From assembly GCA_023653785.1 (NCBI GenBank), contig JAMKCH010084969.1, forward strand, positions 32,600-96,599: DNA of 64,000 nucleotides, read 5' to 3'. Below the pieces are notes generated by a model, which was given only the letters and a program-made list of their open reading frames with translations, made no database searches and was not told where the DNA came from. Position numbers and translations under genes: made by a program. Numbering within the stretch: the first letter of the stretch is position 1; each line of letters starts with the position of its first letter. This document shows, in pieces, positions 22,224-33,080 of this stretch. Source of the stretch: Ophioderma brevispina (lineage: Eukaryota; Echinodermata; Ophiuroidea; Amphilepidida; Ophiodermatidae).

Positions 22224-23136
22224 CACATTACATGTAGACATGGTAGATATGGATTTTACTTTTAGCAGCAACTGTAAATTTGTTATTCATCCTGTGTTCT
22301 CAAAGCTTCTGCACTCTTCAAATGCTCTTGAGGGTTTACCCTTCAATCTTGAACCATTTGAATTTCAAATCCAATATTTCCAAAACCTTAACCAAACAAC
22401 ATATGCACCACATTAGATTGACATGCCCCAATTTTCATTTTTTGGTTATCGTAAAAGGTAATTATGCTACACAAAAAGTACAGTCAATTTTTTTTAACTT
22501 CAAGTTTGCCTTCCTGTACTGAGAAAGCGACACCGCGCGCATTTTGAACACGATCTGTTCGATTTGGGCATTGGGGATTTCCAAATGCTAATTTGGGGGA
22601 ACGCTACATGTTATGTTACTATGGGCAGTCTCTGTCTCAGTGACATTACAAATTCAGCTCTTAAACCTTCCGTTCAAAAGATTCTTGGTAATATCAGAAT
22701 TAAAGTTCATGGCCTGATTGCTAATTGCCTCGTCCCCATGGACCCCGATTTTACCAGAAGTGGTCAAAATTTTTTGTATCAGAAGACAGCTCTATTGTCA
22801 TTCTGCTAGTTGTTTATTTTCTTATTTGTTTCCACCACTCAGCGCTGCGATCTCGATGTAGTAGCGCTTTATAAATGCCCATGTGTATGTATGTATGTAT
22901 GTAGGTCCTAACACCCATAGATGATATCTATCGTAGACCAGAGATGTTCCATTGTCCGTGGTGCTGTTCCACAACCACAGGTAGTGTACTGGTCTGCTTC
23001 CAGGTTGACATCACTATTCAGTCCATGAGGAGTCAGCTCCAGGTGGAAGATGATCACTAGGTTCAATACCAATTAGTAGAAGTTACTTGGTTGATAGTAA
23101 GTCTTTCCACAAGGCAACTTTCTTTATACTCCTTAG

Positions 23137-23972
23137 GGCGCGTTCCCACTATGATTTTTGGTACCAGGACGTGGTACGCGATGCTACATCGAGTCCCACT
23201 TCCCTTGCCGTAGTGGTAAACGAGCCGTTTTAAGTGGACTCGGACCTACATCCGAGATCGGGTCCGAGACCACCTCAGGTATGTAGTCTCGGTACTAGGA
23301 TGTGGTACCAAATGCCAGTGGGAACGCGTTTGTACATCGTAAGTGGGCCCGGCTCACATTCACCTCGCGAAAACCAATGCCTTGGCTGTGAGCAAGACCC
23401 GGGGAGCAAGGACAAAGTATCGCAAACAAAATCCGTTTTTTCAAACTTTGAATTCACACATATATCCTGAAACATCTCCTGATGATTTCTCTATTTGTAT
23501 CATATGTTTCATTAAGTATAAAACACGATACTTGAGGAGAGCAGGCGGTGAAAACACCGGGCTGGACGACCTCCATACACGTAAACAATGAGCCTTCCGG
23601 GTTTACGATGAATCTGAAAATGATACTTCCACACGCCTCACCCGATTTAATCACAAAATGATCAGAAAATGATAGCCTAGGACAATGTTCTTGTTCGACA
23701 GTCATGATGTGCTTTACATCAACATTTTTCATCAAAGTGAATCCTATTTGTTTCCATTCAGTATCAACAGGAGGAACAGAGCAGATCATTTTTTTGCAAA
23801 AAAACTAGCGCCCATAGTGGATGGAATGTAAGGAACAACATCCGGTAAGTGGGGGGCCCTATCTGTCCTCGGCGTTTGGCACGGTTGGGAGTACTATATC
23901 ACGACAGTGAGAACGCAAATCAATGTGGACTCAGACCTAGGTCCGAGCACATGTTTATAGTGGGAACACGCC
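23137..23972. mobile_element. 0.84-kb TIR element, PIF/Harbinger-like
   Basis: The inverted ends are GGCGCGTTCCCACTAT (23137) and ATAGTGGGAACACGCC (ending 23972), with TTAG/CTAA at the extreme flanks. The corresponding site in unit 1 is uninterrupted (CTCCTTAGAGACTTCC near 18044), so the insertion boundary is directly visible. A 3-bp TTA/TAA target would suit PIF/Harbinger, but the exact duplication is blurred by small indels. The interior has several GGTACC-like and GGGTCCGAG/CTCGGACC inverted motifs. No transposase frame is present. Confidence 0.7.
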
Positions 23973-24026
23973 TAAGACTTTCCTCAAGGGGTTGGACTTT
24001 GCTTAAGAAACTCTCTCTGGATTTAA

Positions 24027-24806
24027 AGGCACTATCAGTGATTTGGTAAATTAGAAAATCGAAAAAATCATCAAAAATCTGATTTTTGCATGTTTGTAAC
24101 AAGTAGATGTATCCTAACACACCCTGCAAATGGTAGGACCAGAAGCAACCTAATACGGGCAAAATCGGAAATTTTAGTCATTACTGTCCTTTCGGACACT
24201 TACTACAACACGTAATTGAATGGAGATTCGTATCTTTGAACACTGCCGTTTGCTTCCTTTTCTGTTAATTCTCCAGTTGGAAAGGGCAACTTATGAGAAT
24301 TCTAGAGACTTACCCTTCACTTTTGAACTATTCCTGCTAATTTCAAATATTTTCACTCTTTCGGATAAATCATTGATAGTGTCTTTAAGACCATTTGAAT
24401 TGTTAGGTTTGAATTAGGCCATTTGAATTGGTAGGTTTGAGAACATGCCAGGACAGACCATAATCTCAGAAGAAAGGGGTTACCAACTCTGCTTAAAGTT
24501 GATTCCATGCTACTTTGGCTTGCAACACAAGCCGTTGGGGTTGTCGTCAAGCACATTATGATCATTCTTCCATGTAATAGTCAATATGAGTACACAATTG
24601 TGTTGAGATGTCGTTAAATTCTAAAACTCACTCCATATAATAGTGTCTACTGAAAAAAACCATTCCGGAGTGGTTTTAACATAAAAACTTTTGTTTACCC
24701 ATTATTAGGAAATAAATGAGCGCTAAGTATACATCACCATGCAAAAATATCAATTTGGAAAAAATCTTGAGTGTGCACTCTTTTTTCCAAATTAGTGCCA
24801 GTGTCT
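24027..24806. mobile_element. 0.78-kb TTAA-flanked MITE (AGGCACT ends)
   Basis: TTAA flanks both ends (24023-24026 and 24807-24810). The inverted ends AGGCACTATCAGTGATTTGG and (reverse complement of the right end) AGACACTGGCACTAATTTGG match at about 15 of 20 positions. A TTAA target suggests piggyBac-type mobilisation. The same MITE is present in unit 1 (about 18085-21855), split there by the 2.97-kb insertion. Confidence 0.55.
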
Positions 24807-24988
24807 TTAAGTACTAGCAAACAAATGCATTATTGATCTTTAAGAACTGCCACAAACATGAGTGATGGATGAAGTGTGCTTAATTTCTTTAATGTAAATA
24901 GGCACACTTTTAAAATTATATTTATGGCCATGACTTAAATCATGTCAACACTCAATGCTAATCATAATGCACAGTCCTGACACATTAC

Positions 24989-25179
24989 CAGTGGCGGATT
25001 TAAGGGAAAGGGCCCTGTCGACGTCAGCAGCTTAAGGTGGGCCCCTTTAGCATCAAGAAACAACACAATATCACACTTTAATGTGAGTAAGGTGTGTCCG
25101 AGGGGGGCCCTGCGAGCAATATTTTAGGGGGTGCCCTGTCAGCAGCTGCTGACACTGCTGACTCTTAAATCTGCCACTG
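24989..25179. mobile_element. 191-bp hAT-like MITE in unit 2
   Basis: This has the same CAGTGGCGG ends and the same CACATTAC duplication (24981-24988 and 25180-25187) as the copy at 22032-22223, so it was present before the locus was duplicated. Confidence 0.75.
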
Positions 25180-25652
25180 CACATTACATGTATGACATGG
25201 GATATATGGATTTAATTTTAGCAGCAACTGTAAATTTGTTTATTCATCCTGTGTTCTCAAAGCTTCTGCAACTTCAAATGCTCTTGAGGGTTTACGCTTC
25301 AATATTTTACCATTTGAATTTCAAATCCAATATTCCAAAAACCTTAACCAAACAACATATGCACCACATTAGATTGACAGTGCCCAAGTTTCATTTTTTG
25401 GTTATAGTATGTAAAATTATGCTACATCAAAAAGTACAAGTCAATTTTTATTAACTTCAAGTTGCACTTCTGTACTTAAAGCGACACCAGCTCAATTTGA
25501 ACACGATCTGTTCGATTTGGGCATTGGGGATTTCCAAATGGTAATTTGGGGAACTGCTACATGTATTTACTATGGCAGTCTCTGTCTCAGTGACATTACA
25601 AAATCAGCTCTTAAACCTTCGTTCAAAAGATCTTGGTAATATCATAATTTAA

Positions 25653-25998
25653 AGGTCCATGGCCCGATTGCTAATAGCCTCGTCCCCAGGGACCCCAGAT
25701 TTTACCAAAAGTGGTCAAAATTTTTGTATCAGAAGAAAGCTACTATTTTTCTCATTTGCCCTGTGAAATCTTAGGGCTAAAGGATGTTTGGTTTGGATGT
25801 TATGAGTGAAAATGTGCCCCTTTTTGGTCGACCAATATTAATTTTACACAGTACTCTATGGGAATTTCAAAATCATGTTTTTAGCTCTCACATCAAAACG
25901 GTTGAAATATCGGCGCAAAACTTTACAGATGGGGTTTGGGGTGAAGGCCATTCTATCAAGATGAAAAACTTATAAGACTTAAATCAGGCCATCCCCCT
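25653..25998 (+). mobile_element. 346-bp TTAA-flanked MITE (ATGGCC ends)
   Basis: TTAA flanks both ends (25649-25652 and 25999-26002). The inverted ends share AAAGG...ATGGCC and a GATT/AATC step. Relatives occur at 14523, 22695 (truncated), 35230 (truncated) and 42177. All carry the conserved interior blocks AGTGGTCAAAATTTTTG and TTTGGTCGACCAATATTAAT or close variants. This is a numerous piggyBac-like non-autonomous family in the window. Confidence 0.65.
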
Positions 25999-26489
25999 TT
26001 AAGTCAAAATCCGTCGAGGTTAGTGGATTAACCTCGCTGCAAAACAGTGCAATTTCCAATAGCGGTCATTTTGATAAATATTCATGATCAGGCCTAGACT
26101 TTAGTCAAGTCTGTGTGTGACCGTTTGATATGCGTAAGAGTACCCTCCTACGTTTATCCTTTTAATAAGACTAGCACTTTGGTTACGCCGGAAATTGGTG
26201 GTGTTCTGTTGCTGTTAGGTTGGCATGTCCTACCCCCTGCAAAATATAAATTCCTTAAATTTACTTTCATAGTACTGTACTCAAATGTAGTATGATGCCA
26301 AATTAAGAGACATCCTATGATATTGGCCTTTGTTGTAGATACACATTAACTGTTTAATCACCAAATGTATTTAAATTCACTCATTATACATCATGGACTC
26401 GTACTCGTTGATAATATAACCACAAAAGTGATGGATTAGTCAAATGGCGTGCATGCATAATCAATCCTGATGTGTACATCTTGTGCAGC

Positions 26490-27250
26490 GTGTGAAATAA
26501 GGAAAAAAAGTGGTTGTCCCACGAACAACCAGGTTGCAATTTTTGGTTATCCGCCAAAACTTGGTTGTCTGTAATATAATTCTGTATATAATATACATGA
26601 TAAAGTGGTGGCCTGCTTCAACTGCTTCACCGTCTTTCAGCTCGTCTGACCCACAAACACGCATCAATGCAAAAAAATAAAATAATAACACGTTTAAAAT
26701 AACATAGTTCAATACTTAATGCCATCCAACCGTTGCATTGCTTTCAAACTTTGTATTCTGTGATCGCGACAAGCTAGTGGAAAATCCCAGCTTCCACCAC
26801 GTGCGTAACAGATAAACAACCACTCTACTTAATGGCGCAGTTCAAACACAATGGTGCATGCAATATGACGATTTGGATGCAGCCTTTGCAAAACGTGTAA
26901 TTCGACGTCGACGATGAGGAATACTTTCATGCGTGTTTGGTCGAACAAAAGGGGCTTTCCCTATATACCTGTTTTAAACAATCTGGACTTGATCATTATT
27001 TAGCGATTTTTGTTCTTGGAACTGTGATTTTACTTTAATTGGTGGAATTTACAAAAGAAAGTACTCAGAGAGTCCCAATATCTAACAATTTATCAACCGT
27101 GTCAGGTTTTATGAATTGCAGTGTATTAAAAGTGACTTTTGGCTCTAGATTCTATGGTTGTCCGACGGACAACTGTGGTATCATTTTTGGTTGTCCGGCG
27201 CTCAATTCCGTCGTTCCGGGTGAACGGACAACCGCTATTTCGAACGCTGA
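26490..27250. repeat. Region bounded by inverted GGTTGTCC clusters
   Basis: GGTTGTCC or its complement recurs near 26511, 27156, 27170, 27187 and 27226. The outermost pair (AAGTGGTTGTCC at the left, GGACAACCGCTATTTCG at the right) is inverted. This could be a roughly 750-bp TIR element with repeated subterminal motifs. The ends are not sharply defined. Confidence 0.35.
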
Positions 27251-28296
27251 TCTTGTGGTTTGACCAGACTAGACTATAACTTCATGATTTGACAATATAA
27301 ACTAAGGTGTACTGAATAAAACCACTCCAGAATGGGTTTATTACAATATCATTCCATGTACACATAAAGATGTTGATTTGAACTTAATCATTTCAAGTGA
27401 AGGCTAACACATGATTTAACAATGTGAACTAAGGTGTACTGAATATTTTATTACAAAACTACTCCATGTATACATAAAGATGTCGATTTTGGACTCAATT
27501 ATTTCAGACTATGAGAGCAAACACATGTAAAAGCATTGCAACCACCAAGCAAAAATATTGGTTTGGAAAAATTCTGAGGGGCACCCCATTTCAAAATGTG
27601 CCTGTGTCACTTTAAATGATCTCATATTTGCCTTGTTCCATACTATGGGTTATATCCTAAAGTATCTGGGATTCTTAACTTTTCTTCAAAAATTGGATCC
27701 CACTTCCACATGCACCGACTTCTTTGTTCCTTGTGGAAACCTTTTGTTTTCATTATCAATCATCTGTTAAAATGAGTCACTTTTGGAGACAAGGTTAAAA
27801 TTGCAACTGGTGATGGGCTGTTGCCAAAGGGTGTATTGAGTCAATCCCACAATGCATCAGTTTGGGGAAATTTCACCTCAACAGGGTCATGTGATCCCAC
27901 AAAAATCCTATTTTTAACACATAAAAATCCTGACTTCTATGCTTATTTTTGCCCACAAAGCATTAGTATTTAGGGAATTTTTAGCATGATTATGGACTGT
28001 CCTTCGGTTCTTAAACTTTTGGAACACTTTTTATCCATGAGTACTGACATAAGTTATTATACAGTATATTATAGGCACATTTAATGTTTGTGGGATTGAT
28101 TCCAAACACCCCCTGGGTCCGCTAACAGAATGAAGTGCAGTACTATGATGTTTTTTTATACTTGTTCCCAGGATACCAAAACCGACCTTATGCAGGTCAG
28201 GTTTTCTTTGAAACCTGCTACTGGTAACCAGCACTACCTGTCCCATGGCTGGGTATGACGGCGGGTTTACACTGTTCCACCCCCATCGATTTCTAC

Positions 28297-28400
28297 GGAA
28301 ATCCCATGAGGAGGGTAGCTGCTACCCTGGCAGAAACTAAAGATAGCTACCTACAAGAGCATCACTTATAAGGGGCACAGTACCACATGTTCTGCCTAGT
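28297..28400 (+). mobile_element. Fragment of the GAGGAGGGTAGCTG retroposon tail family
   Basis: It contains ATGAGGAGGGTAGCTGCTAC, then CCTGGCAGAA and CTACCTACAAGAGCATCA. These match the repeat family that is more complete at 29380-29660 and 45690-45950. Confidence 0.5.
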
Positions 28401-28527
28401 GAAACACATGCTTTGTGCGCTCTCTTGTATCCCGTCATATCTTTGCCCCTCCCTTAGCTAGAGCAATGAAATTGCAGGGAGGAATTTTAAATCATGCTCT
28501 TTAAAATATCTTCTTTTGACCTACATT

Positions 28528-28683
28528 GACATTGTTTTGGCAATTATATTTGAAATTACACCCCATTTTTTCTAGCTCCTGAGTCCCACAGAATCTGTGT
28601 TTCACGGCGGTTTACATATGTCGCTGTATCATACCGCCAAGACGCTTTCTCATCCATTTTTTAAATATAAGTTAAATATGAAT
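28528..28683 (+). repeat. Direct repeat copy 1 (with poly-A after it)
   Basis: About 150 bp containing TCTAGCTCCTGAGTCCC, TTTCACGGCGGTTTACAT and ACCGCCAAGACGCTTTCTC is repeated with few changes at 29083-29240. Copy 1 is followed by a run of about 22 A (28684-28705). The spacing and A tail suggest a retroposed or duplicated unit. Confidence 0.7.
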
Positions 28684-28789
28684 AAAAAAAAAAAAAAAAA
28701 AAAACTACTAAATAGTAGGCCCTTGGTCTCAAGATCATCTGGGGGCAATATTTCTCACCATCTCCCTCATGAGCAGTCTATATTTGTAT

Positions 28790-29045
28790 ACTATAAATGC
28801 CAAACCATGGGTGCTACTCCTAAACGTCTTTTACTTATGCTCATGTGGGGGACTTTTCAAGATTAATATCTCTACAATGGAAAATGTTGCGACCCCAGGG
28901 TGGTGTCAAATGAAAGAGTGAGAAATAAAGAATACTATAAATGTAAAACCGGGGGTGCTACTCCTAAACGTCACAATGCTCATGTGGGGGACTTTTCACG
29001 ATTAATGTCTCTACAATGGAAAATATTGTGCCCCCAGGGTGGTGT
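28790..29045 (+). repeat. Two isolated units of the 145-bp minisatellite
   Basis: The GGGTGCTACTCCTAAACGTC and GACCCCAGGGTGGTGTCAAA blocks occur here as in 20035-21200. The two units lie between the two direct repeats at 28528 and 29083. They are probably a relic of another copy of the minisatellite-bearing element. Confidence 0.75.
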
Positions 29046-29082
29046 ACCAATATTAATAACCTGCTGAGCTACAGCACCATTG

Positions 29083-29240
29083 GTGCTCTTGTTTTGCAAA
29101 TTAGATTTGAAAATTACACCCCGTTTTTTCTAGCTCCTGAGCCCCGCAGAATCTGTGTTTCACGGCGGTTCACTTATGTCGCTGAATCATACCGCCAAGA
29201 CGCTTTCTCATCCATTTTTTAAATATAAGTTAAATATGAA
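29083..29240 (+). repeat. Direct repeat copy 2
   Basis: Second copy of the 28528-28683 sequence, ending in the same TTTTTTAAATATAAGTTAAA stretch but without the long A run. Confidence 0.7.
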
Positions 29241-29379
29241 TGAATACGCACATGAATGACACCAAAGCAAATCTCTAGGACAAATACCCGCCACAAAACT
29301 ACACAAATTACCCTCAAATTCTAGGTTTTATAGGAACTACAGCGGTGTTGCACTTTTCGCGGCAGATTGATTTTGTACT

Positions 29380-29660
29380 GTGCTCCCTTATGGAGAGCCA
29401 ACGGTGGCCATCCAGCACATTGACATCAGGAAGGGCATCCGGTCAATTATCTCTTGCTCTAGTAAATCCGATGAGGAGGGTAGCTGGCTACCCTGGCTGA
29501 ACTAAAAAGAAAATCTACCTACAAGGGCATCAGCTATGGAGAGCTAACAGTGGCCATCCAGCACATTGACACCAGGAAGGGCATCCGGTCCAATAAATCC
29601 TCACACAGCAGTATTAGGGGGGACAAAACCAGACTTAAAACTTTGGTTTTACTACTACTC
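29380..29660 (+). mobile_element. LINE/SINE 3' tail with an internal partial duplication
   Basis: It has two copies of the CCATCCAGCACATTGACA / GGAAGGGCATCCGGTC block (about 29410 and 29555). It ends in a GGACAAAACC...AAACTTTGGTTTTACTACTACT tail. The same tail ends the LINE remnant at 33870-34745, so this is either a truncated copy of that LINE or a SINE that borrows its 3' end. Confidence 0.6.
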
Positions 29661-29790
29661 CTTCCTCTCTTCTGTCATTCCTTCACCCCCTCCCAGGAGA
29701 TGGGGCATTAGAGTTAGAAGGAAAGTTTTGGGTTCATATATCATTCTATTTTGGAAAACACTGCAAAATTATGTATTCTGTATCATTAAA

Positions 29791-30002
29791 CCCAGCGGGC
29801 ATAGTCGTTTAGAGCGACGTCGAAACGACGTTGGCACGTCGAAAACAGGTCGACGGTTTTTATAAATTTACGTCGAAAATGCAAATTGAATTGACGTTTT
29901 AAGAACGACGTCAAATCGATTTGCATTTTCGACATAAATAGTGTGTAAATTTCTAAAACTCTCGACGTCTTTTTGACGTTCCAGCGTCGATTGCCCACTG
30001 GG
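29791..30002. mobile_element. 212-bp MITE with CCCAGYGGGCA ends
   Basis: The inverted ends are CCCAGCGGGCA and TGCCCACTGGG, flanked by AA on both sides. The interior is built from near-palindromic ACGTCGA blocks (CGACGTCGAAACGACGTTGG, TTCGACGTAAAT-type) and would fold strongly. A 2-bp duplication and CCCAGTGGGC ends recall a MITE family common in invertebrates. The superfamily is not certain. Confidence 0.7.
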
Positions 30003-30004
30003 AA

Positions 30005-31295
30005 CCTGCCATTATAGAATTGAAAGCTCAAGAGAAAAAAATCATGTTCATTATTTGTTTTTCCCATGACAAAATACATCTGTGTCCAAAGTGCTATTCT
30101 CTTTGTTTCTTAGTATCTTTTGAAGACTTGCCACATAAGTGTCCATCTCATAGGTTTGAAATTGCAGCTTTGAATTACTGCCTTCTTGTCAGGGGCTCAG
30201 AATTTAAGAATGAAGCATTAACTTTGAACATGCAGAGCTACCACTGCACTAAACCCTATTGTAGCTTTCGCTGCATTCAGCAGATGTGTAGTCTAAGGTT
30301 ATGTGAACAGAGATGGGCACGCACCTATATGCATATAATTTTTGAATTACGTTAAAATGTCTTTTGTTAATTTTAAATTTTGGAAATTTACATTTTAAAC
30401 AATACTCAATACCACTCACAATAGCCACAGGTACATTTGAGGTATTTTAACATATACTCTTTTATTCATATAATCTTTTTTCTGCTGGTTTGTGGAAATA
30501 TTTTACACACTGAACATTTGTGTAAAAATTTAGTGTACTATATTTTATGCTCATTTAAATTATTCCTTTAATTTCACAAAAACATTTTAAGAAATATCCA
30601 TGCTTTCTTTAAACATTTTCTTATATTTTAATGGTAGTATACATGTGTCTACTCCTTAGAATAAGCAAATATGGTTCCGGATAAAGAGCAAGATCTATTA
30701 TGCTTATGTGAAATTAACAAGTTACGCACCTCATTAGTACTACCCCTATACCCCTATAGGGGCTGGGGTTAATTTTGGGTGAACTTGGTAAATATACCTA
30801 AATATATAATGTACATGTCCAAAACTATAACTTTATTTTACTTGTGATTACATTACAAATAATTATGAGACATTTCCACTGAAATTGAAGCATTTTTTAG
30901 TATTTGACCCCTGTAGAAAGCTATAAATTAACCTTTGACCTACAAAACGGTTTCAGTACAACTCAAAGGAAGTCAGACGATAGCACAAACTATACAGTTT
31001 TTTAATCTTGTGATCATACAACATTTTGGTAAGCAATTCAACAACATTGGACCACTTTTCAATTTTCCCCCTGTTATAATCTTTTGCGAGCCCCTAGCTC
31101 GCTAAGCTACCCTACAGAATGGCCCATAATACATTTTCGTGTCTGCCCTCATAGTAGACAGTAGCCCTGGTATCAGTACCTCTTTGCCCCCCCCCAGGTG
31201 GTACCATAAGGCTATTTAGAGGGTCTGGTCATCCACTATAACCGCAAGAGTGGTTGGCTCTGACATCTGTGTATTCCAGACCAAGGCAGCCCGAG
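30005..31295. other. Non-coding stretch
   Basis: AT-rich sequence. A 111-codon open frame at 30020-30355 is Cys-rich but has no recognisable domain or good codon bias, and I judge it chance. Nothing else is supportable. Confidence 0.3.
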
Positions 31296-31890
31296 TTATA
31301 TTGTGTTGTAATTTCATATATATGCATATCAAAAAATTCCGCTTGAGATAAAAAAGGACTTTCCCATGTGAATATCACGATTTATAAGTTAATTACTGTG
31401 CAAACATGATCTGTACGTAGGGTGACTTCAAACCACAACTATCATTGATCTTTGTTTAATTATTAATGGCAGGGGCGACGCACAGGGTATCAAATCATAG
31501 GAGGGGCAAACATCAGGGGAGTGGGGTGAAAACATCATGGGGGCGCGAAACAGTACAAAATGAACTATTATGGTTAAAAACCCTAATTTTTGCACAATTT
31601 ATTGCGATTAAAAAGTAAAAACCGACTGGTTTTTCTAAATTTTGAAATTCTACGGGGGGGGGCGGGGGGGGGGCAGCTTCCCCAACGCTGCCCCTGGCGC
31701 CGCACCGGTGGTACTGGTGAAAACCACAATCAGATGTTTTTAGTGTAGATTTGAGATTGCCATCCTGAAGGTATGGAGACAAATTCCTCAAATACTCATT
31801 TTTCTTCACTTTTTGGTGTTTTTGCGTTCAATATTAAAGTAGTCTCATATGGAATTGTACATATAAATCTTGATTTATAAGCCAAAAATG
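31296..31890 (+). mobile_element. Diverged copy of the GGGATTAGCAGCG MITE, with a nested insertion
   Basis: The blocks ATATGCATATCAAAAAATTC, GTGAATATCACGATTT, CATTGATCTTTGTT and TTGAGATTGCC occur in the same order as in 50392-50941. Between TTGTTTAATTATTAATGG and TACTGGTG, 31472-31712 is an extra segment missing from the other copies. It begins CAGGGGCGACGC and ends near GCCCCTGGCGCCGC, with G-rich runs. That makes it a nested, possibly hAT-like insertion. The outer termini are eroded. Confidence 0.5.
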
Positions 31891-32356
31891 TATTTCCAAA
31901 ATGTTTTGATTCTCTTAGCAATATTCACTTTAATGTTAAATCCCATGTGTCTCTACTCTGGTTTACTCCAAGGCGTCTACCTTCCATCCACGTATATCAG
32001 GCACTAACAGAGTACAATCAATGGCGTAATTTGTCTTTGACATGGGGGGGATGGGTTTGATGAAAAATTTCCGAATTAAACAGAGTTTGCTGACAAAATC
32101 AATTACTATACATATGCTCATGACGCGCTTTAAAATTTTGCCTTTAAACCTAAATCATTAAAGAATGCGTTGCAAGTTGCACAGAATTTACCATTTTTAA
32201 ACTAATATGGTACAATATGAGGTTATTGATCAAAAACACATAACGGCCTTTCCACATAGGGATTATCCTATTGACCATCCCTCTCATCAAAATTATGGGG
32301 GTATATTAGATTTATGCCTATGAGTACAGTAAATATATGACAGGTATAGAGGAACT

Positions 32357-33080
32357 GTCACTGTGTGCGCTGCGCCGAAACACTGGGTTATGCCGACACG
32401 CCCGGTCTTTCGGCAGATCACCTTGCCGTACGGCAGGAGTATCTGTCGAAACGCCCGTTGTTTTCGGCAATTATTTGTGCCGAAAATGCGGGCTACGCCA
32501 TTACCCTGCACCCTGCCGAACGGCATGGTTACCTTCTACTTTCCGAAACATGGGTTTTCCCCAGTAGTTCTTCACAGAGGGATCCTTAATTACAGCGTGC
32601 GGTTGTTTGGATGTAATAAGTACTTATGTCATTGGCTGTACGGACACGGATGACACGAAATAGGTGATCAGTTGACTCAGCTCGTTCGCTCAGGCTAAGA
32701 TTAGCTTTAAACTAATATTTTCTGGCCAACAAGGGGAGCCATATGTATCAATGCTATAACGTATGCATTCTTTCCGAATTCGGCTACCAGCCTTGCTTAT
32801 GGGGTCTATGTGGGTGCTTTGGCCGTTACAAGATCGTATTTACTCTACTATTACATACTGCTGTCCTAAATGCCAAAACCTGATTTTTAATGAGTTTAAT
32901 TGGAGCATTGTCCATAAACATACGAACACTGCGTACGCGTGCTCTACACATCAACAGCACGTTATTTTCCACTTCCCTTCTCCTCTGCCGAATGCCACGG
33001 GGTCACGTCGGCCACTGCCGAAAGTAGGTAAATTCGGCACCGGGTCTTTCGGCAGCCGGGTATTTCGGCACAACAGTGCC
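32357..33080. mobile_element. GCCGAA-clustered TIR element
   Basis: The ends align as imperfect inverted repeats of about 60 bp (GTCACTGTGTGC... against the reverse complement GGCACTGTTGTGC...). Eleven exact GCCGAA/TTCGGC hexamers occur: five within 32370-32525, one near 32774 and five within 32985-33070, several in TGCCGAA/TTCGGCA inverted pairs. No transposase frame and no clear target duplication are present. Short open frames here are by-products of the GC-rich repeats. Confidence 0.5.

Larger units (their letters stand above)
17693..22795 (+). repeat. Tandem duplication, unit 1 (carries a 2.97-kb insertion)
   Basis: From TGTCATTCTGCTAG to the junction at 22795/22796, this unit matches 22796-25747 in order along its whole length. 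The match is interrupted only by the insertion at 18391-21358. Shared landmarks include the TCACTAGGTTCAATACCA block, the AGGCACT-ended MITE, the 192-bp hAT MITE and the ACACGATCTGTTCGATTTGG block. Many differences are single-base gains or losses, often in short runs. Unit 1 breaks off inside the ATGGCC-type MITE, whose full copy is in unit 2. Confidence 0.85.
22796..25747 (+). repeat. Tandem duplication, unit 2 (carries a 0.84-kb insertion)
   Basis: The second copy of the 17693-22795 locus begins exactly where unit 1 stops (TGTCATTCTGCTAG). It lacks the 2.97-kb minisatellite element but has its own insertion at 23137-23972. It then continues through the ATGGCC-type MITE that is cut off in unit 1. 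Uninterrupted shared length is about 2.1 kb. Confidence 0.85.

Noticed and set aside
30020..30355. Cys-rich 111-codon plus-strand frame
   Set aside because: No regular Cys spacing, no splice sites or homologous motif recognised, and codon use like random AT-rich DNA.
32337..32653. Overlapping Cys/Arg-rich frames in three frames
   Set aside because: All three frames stay open because of the GC-rich GCCGAA repeats, which is a composition effect.
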